From: Dendrophyllia cribrosa
Taxonomy: Eukaryota; Cnidaria; Anthozoa; Scleractinia; Dendrophylliidae
DNA: 64,000 nucleotides
Direction: 5' to 3'
NCBI GenBank assembly: GCA_024195265.1
Contig: JAJLRJ010000001.1
Span: 53,411,702 to 53,475,701, forward strand
This document shows, in pieces, positions 54,877 to 64,000 of this stretch. The position numbers were made by a program, and so were the translations under genes. Position 1 is the stretch's first letter, and every line of letters begins with the position of its first letter. Below the pieces are notes generated by a model. It had not been told where the DNA came from. It saw only the letters and a program-made list of their open reading frames with translations, and made no database searches.

Positions 54877-55865
54877 CTTTTCATCCAGCTCTAAAATATA
54901 CCTGGGAAATTTCCGAAACCTCAGTCGCTTTTCTTGACATTAATATTTCAATCAACGGTAACAGTTTATCCACAAGTGTGCACTACAAACCTACAGATTC
55001 CCACAGTTATCTGTTACATTCATCCTCACATCCATCGCACGTTAAAAACGCCATTCCGTATTCTCAATTTCTCAGACTTCGACGTCTATGTAGTGATGAC
55101 TCTGATTTTTCCAACAAATCAGAAGAAATGTGCCAGTTTTTCAAGAAACGTGGGTACCCTGACTCTGTTGTTAATACGGGCCAACAACGTGCACAACAGA
55201 TCGACAGACAGTCAGCACTACAAACGCCACAGAAGGAAGAGAACGAGAGAATTCCATTCACCCTCACTTTCCACCCACACAACAACACAGTCAAAAGCAT
55301 CATTTTAAAAAATTTCAAATTACTCCAAAACGACCCCGAAACTGGCAGAATTTTTTCACAACCCCCACTAATTTCATTCAAACGTGACAAAAACATAGGC
55401 AACTTTCTAGTTACGAGCGCACTGAAATCTGACGATGTACCGGGAACTTTCAAATGCACACGCACACGATGTAACACTTGTCCTTTCATTCACAACGCGG
55501 ACAAAATAACAGGACCCAAACGATCTATTAAAATCACTGATCGTTTTACATGCACCTCCGTAAATGTTATCTACTGCATTACATGTACTTTTTGCAAAAA
55601 GATATACATTGGCGAAACAGGGAGGAGACTGGGCGACCGTTTTCGTGAACATCTCCGAGACGTTGAAAAAAATGACAAAGACGCATCCAAACCAGTCGCG
55701 CGCCATTTTAATCTTACTAACCATTCTAAACAACACATGACAATCTGCGGCCTTTCCCTACACCAGGGTAACACAGAAAGCCGTAAAAACCTAGAACAAA
55801 AAATCATCTTTCAAATCGGCACTCTCAAACCCCACGGAATCAACGAACGCTTTTCATTCAACTAA
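54877..55865 (+). pseudogene. Inverted 5'-truncated Penelope polyprotein
   Basis: Starts at FHPALKYTWEISE just after reverse-transcriptase motif C and runs in frame to the normal stop. The GIY-YIG domain is intact, the catalytic YIDD is absent. The listed upstream Met comes from the junction sequence. Confidence 0.9.
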
Positions 55866-56457
55866 TCTACATTTGTTTTTCACGTCACCAAATTTCCACC
55901 AATAGCGTAGCTCCACCGCTTACTATATAAAACCACACACTACCCACAATTCCTTGATTCGCTCCGACGAAGGGCTAGCGCTCGAAACGTCAGCTATTTG
56001 AATCTTTTTACGGTGGTCAATTTACCTTATCGACTCAGTCGATAAAACTAAATTCTCGAATGACTTTCGATAGCTCGCCACTCCCGGTCGTGAAATTGTC
56101 TTTGTACAGCGCATGCTCGTCAGGAGGGGTGGGGGGGGGGGGGGGGGGAAATAGCGTTTGGCAGATGGGGGAGTCGGTATTTTTGTGACGATTGCGCAGT
56201 CCATCACATTTGAATCAATTATTTTGTAATTTGCATGATTTATGAATTGAGTTCAGCGCGTGTTTAGAACGGCGTTTGCTGAAACGCCGAACCACTGTCG
56301 CATTATCCGACTTGGCAAGTCGAACTTATGCTGGAGTCGAACAATTAATTTGAGTCGAACTTAATTGCGGCAGACGTCACACCATTCATGCGCCTATTTC
56401 AAAATTCATAGGTTCGACGAATTAAGTTCGACTAAGATTCGACGTTTGCCCCAGGCC

Positions 56458-57427
56458 TAAGAGCTGCGACATCACCCTGTATGTTTTTAAAACTGAATAA
56501 ATCAACGAAATGATCAGAGAAATCCACTTGCGTAATTTATACTGCGTCGCGCCTTACCACGATATCGCCAGCTAATTCTTAACATTATTTTCTTTAGTGA
56601 GGATACGTGTGAAGCAATAAAGAGAATAAAATCGTGTTATCTTTTAACTAACTTTACACTCCAATGATAAACAGGAAGCGCCAAGATTACATTTCATCGT
56701 GCTCAACTCTGCGTGCGAGGAGTCGTGGCCGTCAATTGAATTCGATCGCGCTCTCTGATTGGCTAAGCTGTAAAAATATCTGTTGAGTGCTCACAATGCG
56801 GCGCGTCACACTGTAATGTTGGCACGTTATGCTTTGAATAATGCACCATTTTCTGGATGATTTGGAATCCGTTCTAGCTGTTAATATTGTTTGTTTATTT
56901 GTTCTAACGACTGGTCTGTACAAAATCTGGAGTTTTGGTTCGGCAAATTGCGCATTTGCGGTATTCAACTGGGTGAATGCGACATCATCTGATGAATATT
57001 AATAAGATGAAAAAAAAAGACGAATGGTTGATTTCTCTGCGACCTGACTTTCTCATACATACTTTAGTCGAACATTATCTTCCAGGCCGTATGACGTAAA
57101 ATGGCACTTTGCAATCCGGCGTTTTAACCAAGCTACTGGAAATCGGCCCGGCCTAGGTGGACGAGTGTTAATTATAAAATTCGTTTGACCTGTTTCACCA
57201 GCCCTTGGCGGCGTCTTCTGACTTGTTCCAGTCCGACCCCAAAATGCGCCTGTTTTTTAGGCCAGCGCGGCAAAGCTTCTTTTTCTCAAACTAGGCAATT
57301 GAACCCGAAGAGCGCGCGCAGACACTGAAGGGTCTGATTATATGAGCAGGGTTGGAGCCCGTTTCTCGAAGTCCCGATAACTTTCCGGGTCCTAAGCTAA
57401 ATTTTAAATTCAGAATCTATAGGGTTT
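56458..57427. other. No gene recognised
   Basis: No exon or repeat ends supported. The minus ORF at 56732-56968 has no domain. Confidence 0.4.
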
Positions 57428-57748
57428 ATTAACCCCCAAACTAGTCGGAATTGCTTCGTCACCTTAGAATTTTATGGCTTAAACTTTAAAACCAACAAAT
57501 ATGCATCTTTAATGTGAACATTTCAGACAGAAAGTAACTTTCCGGGCCCGAAAAGTTACCGGGACGTTTGATAAACGGGTCCCCGGCCCGAAAAGTTTCC
57601 GGGACTTTCGAGAAACGCACGCCAGCCCGGTTAGCCGGTATCCCGGCTAACCGGGCTACCCGGTTGTCATGTATTAATCGCAAAGTTGATTTTTGTTGCG
57701 TTTAACAAGCGTGCTGAGATCTCGGCAAACCGGGCCAGCTCGGCTATA
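57428..57748. repeat. ~320-bp direct repeat, copy A
   Basis: TTAACCCCCAAACTAGTCGG through CTCGGCAAACCGGGCCAGC matches 60074-60393 in the same orientation. Contains repeated CCGGGACTTTCGAGAAACG and AGCCCGGTTAGCCGG palindromes. A C run follows at about 57760-57787. Confidence 0.8.
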
Positions 57749-58179
57749 TATGGGAGTTCCCCCCCCCCCCCCCCCCCCCCCCCCCCCGTGCAACCAACTA
57801 CATCGCAAAAACTCGTAAAACACAAAACCGTCTAAAATGGCCATCATTTGCGCCCAAATTGCATAAAAAAACACAACGAAAACACAATGTTGAGGTAAGT
57901 GAAGTTTATTTCTACATTAATAGCTTTATTTTAACATATATAAGACTAAAATGAATTTCCTGTACAAAGTCTCTAAATCGTTCGTTGCGTAATAACAAAG
58001 AACCATCACATACTAAGCTTGGTTTGCCTGTGCTACTACTAGTTGTAAACATGACGTAATCAGTTCTTGGAAAAATTCAATTTATACAGGGGTTCCCCCC
58101 AAAAGGGAATTTTCTCGAAATGTTTCCTGTTTCAGTTTCGGGTGTTGAAAACAGCTTGCCGATTTTTTCTCGACTGTAT

Positions 58180-58871
58180 TACAGTCAAAACCGGTCAAGC
58201 GTTCCCGCCAAGAATGAATTAATGAATTCATTATAGCAAATTTGATTTCATTACTCGTTTCAATAATCCGCTCTTCGAATAAATAATGCAAAATTCAAAA
58301 TAAGCCTCGATTCAAAAATCGAATTTTGATTGGATTAATGAACAAAAGGTTTATGCTCTATATGGAATACTAAGCACCAGGTTGACCGCGACTCGTCAAC
58401 AAAGATGGCGGCAAGATCTGTCGTCCTCGTGTGAGGAAAAGGTAGGTTTATATTCCATTTTGTTGGGAATCTTTTCCTCTTTTCAAGCATTAGTGCATGG
58501 TAACTATTATGGCTATAGTTTGCCGTTACAATGAAACACTTGTATTGGAAAAATCAGATTCATGGAGCGCTGTTTGAGTAGGCTTTCGGAGATACAAAAA
58601 AATATCAACAATTACATGGCTCTCGCTATTTTTCCCAAATAACCACGAGTTTATATCAATTTGCGATCAACCTGGTGCTTAGTATTCCATATATAGCATA
58701 AACCTTTTGTTCATTAATCCAATCAAAATTCGATTTTTGAATCGAGGCTTATTTTGAATTTTGCATTATTTATTCGAAGAGCGGATTATTAAAACGAGTA
58801 ATGAAATCAAATTTGCAATAATGAATTCATTAATTCATTCTTGGCGGAAACGCTTGACCGGTTTTGACTGT
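58180..58871. repeat. Inverted repeat with 205-bp arms around the APOL 5' exon
   Basis: Left 58180-58385 and right 58667-58871 are near-perfect reverse complements: ACAGTCAAAACCGGTCAAGC and its inverse at the outer ends, TAAGCACCAGGTTGA and its inverse inside. The 281-bp loop holds the candidate first exon at 58400-58441. Confidence 0.85.
58400..58441 (+). other. Candidate non-coding first exon of the APOL-like gene
   Basis: CAACAAAGATGGCGGCAAGA followed by a GAAAAG|GTAGGT donor. AAGATGGCGGC is a YY1-type motif often found just downstream of metazoan start sites. The short frame from its ATG stops after nine codons. Link to the APOL exons is by order only. Confidence 0.4.
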
Positions 58872-58959
58872 ACATACCTACAATAGCTGAAACCTTTGAG
58901 ATTTATTCTGTGTATTTCTGATTATCGACGGCCAGAATTTACATCAAGCAGACTGAGAT

Positions 58960-61403
58960 ATGTGGTTGCCAGGAGTCTTAGTTGGCCTCATAATAATCGC
59001 CTTGATCGTATACTACGCAATGGATCAGATGTTTGGCGAACGTAAGTATTTCCTATAACATTGCATAGCTTTTGACATAAGACAGAACTGTTCTAATATA
59101 ACCGCCTCTAGACGAATAGCGGAAGAACAGTGTTTTTATTTTTCCAACTACTGTAATACAAAACACGCGAGCTATATATGAGGGAACAGACAGTTGACAG
59201 CTGAAGACCACGAGACTGCCACGTAGTGTAAAAAGGAATATTTACTGCACGAAGGTTGGAGATTATTTCATTCGAAATGTGCGTTTTGCCAAATTCGACT
59301 CAAAGCGGCTGATGAAAATCATTTTTAAAAAACTCGAACACAGAAAATAAAAAGCCATGGGTATTCCTATAGGGCGATTTAGACGGTACGGTTTTGCCTA
59401 CGACACGCTCACGCCATGACTACAACGCGAATCGCGTCGTGTAAATCAACCTACAACATCCTTTTAGTAACAAAAACGTACTGAGTAGGAGGAGGGTGGA
59501 AGTGGTGTTGCGTCAAAATGGGAGACTCGGAGTCGAAGGAAGTTGTTTCGCTACAAGTTCAAAATGCCCGTAAATCCGATAAACCCAAGGGTAAATCCAA
59601 GGTATCTTTTTCTCAAGAAGAGAACGAACGCCTCATATCATTGTGGAGTAAGGAGGAGGTGTTGTACAATTGAAAAAAGAAAGACTATTTCAAGACCGAT
59701 CCACGACAAAATGCCATCAATTGCATCTTGTTGGCGATAGTTTAATTCGAATTCTAAACGTAGTTCATCCATCAACTGCCGGAAAACCCCTTTCTCCCAT
59801 TTTCGCTAAAACCATTTCTTCTCTCTAACTTCTCTTACCCTTCGCCGTTTCCGCGTTCTTCCGAGTTGCATAAAACAGTCATAGTCATGGCCAACACGAT
59901 TGGGTGTCGGTCATTTTGGCAACATTGTATGCGATTTTGTGATGTCCAAAGTGAAAATGTCGTTCGCGTGTAAATGGTCGTAAGTCATGGCGTAAGCGTA
60001 TCGCATGCGATAATCGTAGGCAAAATCAAAATCATACCGTCTACACCGGCCTTATAACTATTTCTAACGAAATATTAACCCCCAAACTAGTCGGAATTGT
60101 TTCGTCACCTTAGAATTTTTTTACTTAAACTTAAAAACCAACAAATATGTATCTTTAATGTGAACATTTCTGACAGAAAGTAACTTTCCGGGCCCGAAAA
60201 GTTACCGGGACGTTTGAGAAACGGGCCCCGGCCCCAAAAGTTTCTGGGACTTTCGAGAAACGCACGCCAGCCCGGTTAGCCGGGATCCCGACTAACCGGG
60301 CTGCCCCGGTTGTCATCTATTAATCGCAAAGTTGATTTTTGTTGCGTTTAACAAGTATGCCGAGATCTCGGCAAACCGGGCCAGCTCGGCTAACCGGGCC
60401 AGGGGCCCGTTTCTCGACCGATCGAGTGCTAATTTGCATATCTGTCGTACACAATAACACGTTTAGGTGAGGAAGAGGTCGATGCAGGTATGTCAAGATG
60501 GGATGAATTAAATCAGGCAGAAATGCAGCAACTAGTTGAAGAATTCCAAGAAGTTGCAGGACATGTCAATGCAATGAACATTTCTCTGGAAAAGGCTGTG
60601 AGGCACCTTCGAACTGCAGCTGATTATCTCGACCAGGTTTGGAAGGATTGCAAGATAGCTTCTGCCGTTGGGAGCAGTGCCGGAATCACAGGCGGTGTAC
60701 TGACAGTCCTAGGAGGTGTCGCGACAGTCATGACAGCGGGAGTTGCTGCACCTTTATTGATAGCAGGAACAGCATTTGGGGTGGCCGGAGCTTGTACAAA
60801 TCTGGGGACGAGTGCCGTTGAATCTCTTGTTAATTCAACTTTAATCCAGGAGGCAGACGGTGCCGTGGGAAACGCAAATCGTGCAATAGAGGACGTTAGG
60901 AATCAAATCCGTGTATTGAAAGCTGGGAAAAGTGCAGCTCATCTCCTGTTTCTTGCTGGCCTTGCCACGAAAATGCTAGGTGAAAACGGCCATCTGTTAG
61001 TTGCCTTATCAGCATCCGTAGCTGCGAGAGTCGCAACTGTAGAGACAAGTAAAGTTTTCGTTGAGAACGCTGCCAAGGAGGTCATCAGCGTAGGCGTGAA
61101 CGTACAGATGAGTACAGAGATCGGAGCCGAAGTTGCCGGTAAAGCTGGTTCTGAAGTAGTATCCGAGGCTGCTGGAAACGTAGTGACTACAGAAGGATCC
61201 AAAGCTGTTGGCAAAGCAGGAGCACAGGGGGAGCTAAGGCTGCTGGAGCAATCATCATCGGACTCAGTACAGCGTTCCTCGTTTCGGATGTCATGGAGTT
61301 GACTTTCACAGTCAGAGATATAGTCAAGAACGAGGGATCTAACGCGGCTCGATGCCTCAGAGAAAAAGCAAACGAATACGAAACGATTCTACGCAATCGG
61401 TAA
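58960..61403 (+). CDS. Apolipoprotein L-like protein, late frameshift
   Basis: Coding exons 58960-59041 and 60467-61403, joined in phase 1 (GAAC|GTAAGT ... GTTTAG|GTGAGG). Exon 1 begins MWLPGVLVGLIIIALIVYYA, a signal anchor. Then an amphipathic, coiled-coil-like segment (MQQLVEEFQEVAGHVNAMN), and a long Gly/Ala-rich hydrophobic hairpin starting SAVGSSAGITGGVLTVLGG and ending AGTAFGVAGACTNLG. This hairpin after a helical segment defines the APOL family, membrane-associated proteins of vertebrates and invertebrates whose roles are mostly unknown. At a G5 run (61227-61231) one base appears missing: the frame after KAGAQG stops at 61302, while the +1 frame continues AGAIIIGLSTAFLVSDVMEL and ends RNR at 61401-61403. 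Either a pseudogene, a shorter allele, or a homopolymer error in the assembly. Starting at 60490 would lose the anchor. Confidence 0.8.
59371..60052 (+). mobile_element. PIF/Harbinger-type element with Myb-like gene relic
   Basis: Left AGGGCGATTTAGACGG, right (inverted) AGGCCGGTGTAGACGG, TAT on each side (59368-59370, 60053-60055). Frame 59518-59673 starts MGDSESKEVVSLQVQNARKS and ends in TGA at the same codon as the 49877 copy; past it, KKDYFKTDPRQNAINCILL. Lies in the APOL-like intron. Confidence 0.75.
60074..60393. repeat. ~320-bp direct repeat, copy B
   Basis: Same sequence as 57428-57748 with scattered differences (e.g. CGGGATCCCGACTAACC for CGGTATCCCGGCTAACC). Ends 70 bp before the APOL-like exon. 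Confidence 0.8.
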
Positions 61404-62198
61404 ATGTACAAACGAAGACTGCAGTGAGGGTTTTACTTGGCAAGCGGACGCTGAAATCTGAATTCACTCGTGTCACATCAACTAGCACCGAAATAAGATG
61501 ATAAAATCATTGTGGAAGAGGGGAGCGTCCAAAAAAGATGTTAAGGGACTGCAGTTAAAAGGGAAGTATCATGGGGATTTGGAATCATTTAAAACAAAAA
61601 AAAATGTTTTTGTATGAACAGAAACCGAAAAGTAACGGTTCAGTGGGATGATAAATTACCACAAAATTTACCAAAACTGTCGATGAGTGTCTCTAGTCAT
61701 AGTCGGACTGGGTAAGAAAGAATTGCAACTTGAAAAAACGTAGCCTATTTTTTTTTTTTTCAAGTTCCCACATTTTCATCTCCAAAATGGGCTAGAACAG
61801 ACCATACTTTGTTTCTGTTTCAATAATTGGTTGATTTCGGTCTCTTGGTGTTTTAGTCATGATTATTTTGTAAATAAGTAAAGGTATTATAGCATAGCTG
61901 ACCAAAAAAGGTACAAAATTCCCGAAATACTTCCCCGTTAAGACCGATCACGTTTCTAGTTTATCAAATGGATGAATCAGGAATTCAGTGATCACTTGCC
62001 GAGTAAGTACTGGTCGGACTATTTAGACTAAACAAAGCATGCTTTTTAGATTTCAGTTTAAATTTCCGGTCAGCTTTATTGCCATTTATTTGTTAATGCA
62101 CAATTATGTGTAAAAGTGAGACCATAGGCTTCATTAAAACTGCAAGCAAACTGAGACAACTACTATGCACTAATTAGTATGCACTACTGTGCGCAGCA
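61404..62198. other. APOL-like 3' region, nothing else recognised
   Basis: Probably begins with the 3' UTR of the APOL-like gene. A T run lies at about 61750-61760. Confidence 0.35.
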
Positions 62199-62300
62199 TC
62201 AAAGAATGGAACTCCCTGCCTGTATAAACTGTTAGAGAAGGCCCATCTGCCAAGGCTTTCAAATCTTCTCTTTGTGAGAATGCTTCTGTAACTACTAAGT
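62199..62300 (+). mobile_element. LINE 3' end relic
   Basis: Reads KEWNSLPV, a stop, then TVREGPSAKAFKSSLCENAS, the common LINE C-terminal pattern W-N-x-L-P ... S-x-x-x-F-K. Short, mutated. Confidence 0.5.
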
Positions 62301-62776
62301 AACACATAAAATATAAGCACGCGGCTCGCCATTGTATAAATATGATTGTACAGTTCTGCTGCGAATATATCTGACTTCTAAAATTAAGAAAAATATCGAT
62401 GAAGCTTATAAAGCTTATATTCTGTATCAGGATTTGTATTTTCCTTATGAGTTATTTATTAATTTTAGAATTGTAGATATATATATACTTCTTTTAAAAT
62501 ATGTATTTTTACTTTTGGTAGACAGGGCCACAAGTTCATCCGTTTCTGTAACTGTTTAGTGCCATTGACTCGTTAAATACAGTCTTTTATTATCATTTAT
62601 TAATTTTTTTTATTATTACTTGTTTATTCTCTTCTTACAAAACTGTCGCTTACATTTGCCATAAAATTAATAAATATGTAGCTTACGTTATAAACTTCAA
62701 CGTGTCGGGTTGAATGTTAATTCCTTTTGATTAACAACCGAAGGTCAAGTACAACTTGAACGATGACCGCGGATTT
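62301..62776. other. 3' region of the EGF gene and AT-rich DNA
   Basis: Minus-strand AATAAAAG near 62584-62589 could be the poly(A) signal of the EGF gene, about 190 bp after its stop. The 75-aa plus ORF has no domain. Confidence 0.35.
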
Positions 62777-62859
62777 TTACACAATCGTCGACCAGATAAA
62801 AACAGCTGACGCGACAAGAAGGTGAAGTCCACAAGGGACCACAAGGCTGGCGAATGATT
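62777..62859 (-). CDS. Terminal exon of the EGF gene, GPI-signal-like tail
   Basis: Acceptor with a long T tract (TTTTTTTTTAACAG|), phase 1, stop TAA at 62779-62777. Encodes SFASLVVPCGLHLLVASAVF then IWSTIV: small residues followed by a hydrophobic end, with nothing after it. That is how a GPI-anchor signal looks; a short C-terminal membrane helix is the alternative. Confidence 0.6.
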
Positions 62860-63219
62860 CTGTTAAAAAAAAGGAAAACACATCAACGGTTTCAACATTT
62901 GATTCAACATTCGCGTCATCTCAGAGATAAAACCCGCGCTAACTCAGTCATTCGAGATGTTATGGCGTTAAAAATTGGCCCTGGCCCCCCGCTTCCCCAC
63001 ATTCTTTGTGAAAAAATTGGTTTCGATTTTTGTCATCACTGGATGCACTTTCGTATGATTTCTTGTGACTGGCCACACAAAACATTTCAGAAGTAACTGC
63101 AACCTTTACGTTTTAACCGGCAGTTGTGAAAGCGTAAGGATATCAGTGTTACACACCAACAAAGCCCAAAACAAATTAGCCAATTACAAGTACAATGTAC
63201 AATTCAAACAACACTTTAC

Positions 63220-63585
63220 CTTTTCGGCATTCTTTACCATTGCCGTGATAACCTTTCAGACAGCAACAATGATATGAACCTCTGGAATTAATACATTCGG
63301 CGTTTGGGTGGCAATCGTGAGCTCCCTCTTTGCACTCATCATAATCAACACATGACCTGCCATCGCCTTGAAAACCGGGTTTACAGCGGCAACTGTAGGA
63401 ACCTTCAGTGTTGCTGCATACTGCATTCCAGTCGCAAGGTTTTCGAATGCACTCGTTGTTGTCAGAACAGTTCCTTCCGTCACCATGGTATCCATCGACA
63501 CACGAGCATTTGTAGGAGCCATGGACGTTTACACAGAGGGCATGCCTGTTGCATTTGGCGGTGCCATCTTTGCATTCATCGATGT
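63220..63585 (-). CDS. Exon with three calcium-binding EGF domains
   Basis: Acceptor ATCCCCGCAG|, donor AAAAG|GTAAAG, 366 bp, phase 1-1. Three consecutive domains: DIDECKDGTAKCNRHALC..., then NECIRKPCDWNAVCSNTEGS..., then DECKEGAHDCHPNAECINSR... . Each has six Cys and the N-terminal D/N-x-D/N-E-C plus N-x(4)-G-S-Y of cbEGF repeats, so Ca2+ binding is expected. The third has an unusual CCC (YHCCCLKGY). Upstream exons lie outside the window; downstream it joins 62859-62777 in phase. Likely an extracellular, membrane-anchored adhesion or matrix protein. Confidence 0.85.
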
Positions 63586-63686
63586 CTGCGGGGATATAAA
63601 TAGCAGGGGAAATATCTTTATCAGTAAGTTACTTATTTAACATTTTTGCCTACCATCCTAAGCTGCAAGTATGAATCTCAAAACTG

Positions 63687-63692
63687 TTTATT
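63687..63692 (-). terminator. Poly(A) signal of the upstream transcript
   Basis: AATAAA on the minus strand, 27 bp after the stop at 63721-63719 and about 100 bp before the EGF acceptor. Confidence 0.55.
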
Positions 63693-63718
63693 CAATGACA
63701 AAAGCTAGGGAAAACAAA

Positions 63719-63956
63719 TTAACAAATCACATGTTTTCTACAAGGCCTGTCGTGAACTATTTTTGTGTCGGACCATTTGTTTAATCTCTCATTCCAATTA
63801 AAAGCCAAACTCCTGACGGCTCTGTATTTTCTTTCTGTTGTCTGGACTACATGCTGTCCGATTTGGAAATAATCTCTTCCCATTCCCCCTTGATTGCACA
63901 CGTTTGTAGTGGTAGTAATGCTTTGCGCTCCTTGAGTATACATTTGGTCGCTCCAC
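63719..63956 (-). CDS. Terminal exon of an unrecognised protein
   Basis: Acceptor CAAGTTTTAG| before 63956; frame enters with one base completing a codon, then WSDQMYTQGAQSITTTTNVC, an aromatic-rich middle and RPCRKHVIC before TAA. Three Cys in 79 codons suggest an extracellular protein. No family recognised. Its entry phase differs from the EGF exon, so both cannot use the same upstream donor without a frame change. Confidence 0.6.
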
Positions 63957-64000
63957 CTAAAACTTGGTCATTTCATTAGTACTCTGGGACAACAGTCAAC

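Larger units (their letters stand above)
51420..56072 (-). mobile_element. Penelope-like element: full copy plus tandem and inverted partial copies, 14-bp duplication
   Basis: AATGACTTTCGATA stands at 51420-51433 and 56059-56072, so the 4.6-kb block is one insertion. In it: a full minus-strand copy (51434-54482), a second 3' end in the same direction (54483-54876), then an inverted piece (54877-56058, plus strand). Tandem plus inverted partial copies are the classic Penelope arrangement (pLTRs). Non-coding ends carry CCGACGAAGGGCTAGCGCTC then GAAACGTC, a hammerhead-like order; such ribozymes have been reported in Penelope-like elements. Confidence 0.9.
51004..56457. mobile_element. Long-inverted-repeat element (815 bp) split by a Penelope insertion
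   Basis: Left arm 51004-51336 and right arm 56126-56457 are reverse complements: GGCCTGGGGCAAACGTCGAA at the left, its inverse at the right, and the C run 51313-51336 matched by a G run about 56128-56149. TAA at 51001-51003 and 56458-56460. Without the Penelope insertion and its duplication the element is about 815 bp. Confidence 0.85.

Noticed and set aside
63256..63522. 88-aa minus ORF and plus ORFs over the EGF exon
   Set aside because: Shifted frames of the cbEGF exon; the EGF frame has regular Cys spacing and matching splice sites.
63586..63956. Splicing of the 63719-63956 exon into the EGF exon via GTAGAA
   Set aside because: Weak donor, intron of only ~150 bp, and a stop with AATAAA follows directly; a terminal exon is simpler.

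Overview
The window looks like nuclear DNA from a cnidarian, most likely an anthozoan such as a stony coral (inference). The evidence is a minus-strand exon encoding six cysteine domains of the minicollagen pattern C-x3-C-x3-C-x3-C-x3-CC, known from nematocyst capsule proteins. Genes are intron-rich with GT/AG junctions, and more than half of the sequence is repetitive: Penelope-like retroelements, LINE fragments, and many short inverted-repeat elements flanked by TTAA or 3-bp duplications. No rRNA, tRNA or bacterial-type operon was seen.

Layout. 1-670: LINE 3' end. 1267-3838: two non-autonomous DNA elements. 4022-10560 (minus): a small gene with TATA box, 5' exon, signal-peptide exon and two exons encoding tandem Tudor-like modules; its first intron holds an inverted Penelope dimer. 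10.8-15.6 kb: diverged copies of a ~480-bp satellite-like repeat. 15.6-22.3 kb: foldback, TTAA-flanked and hairpin elements. 22899-23677 (minus): the nematocyst cysteine-repeat exon. 23850-36230 (minus): a 12-exon secreted-protein gene (signal peptide, GH32-associated beta-sandwich-like module, linker exons, SEA-like C-terminus), reconstructed here at 588 aa with consistent splice phases. Its introns contain a 2.25-kb TTAA-flanked element carrying a broken DEDDh exonuclease. 36.3-50.4 kb: nested DNA transposons, LINE and gag relics, palindromic arrays. 51004-56457: a long-inverted-repeat element interrupted by a Penelope-like element whose 903-aa ORF is intact. 58.4-61.4 kb (plus): an apolipoprotein L-like gene with a late one-base frameshift. 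62777-63585 (minus): a cbEGF exon and a hydrophobic, GPI-signal-like terminal exon. 63719-63956 (minus): the last exon of another transcript.

The genes do not form a pathway. Three of the minus-strand loci encode secreted or surface proteins, and most of their extracellular-module exons are phase 1-1. Twice, a terminal exon with its own AATAAA is followed within about 175 bp by a second acceptor-bearing exon on the same strand, which raises the possibility of alternative 3' ends. Mobile DNA explains most remaining sequence. Its order can be read: MITEs inside MITEs, a Penelope insertion inside a foldback element, and tandem amplification inside a dispersed repeat.

Limits: exon models come from reading splice signals and codon phase by eye. 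Family names come from recalled motifs, without database searches or transcript data.
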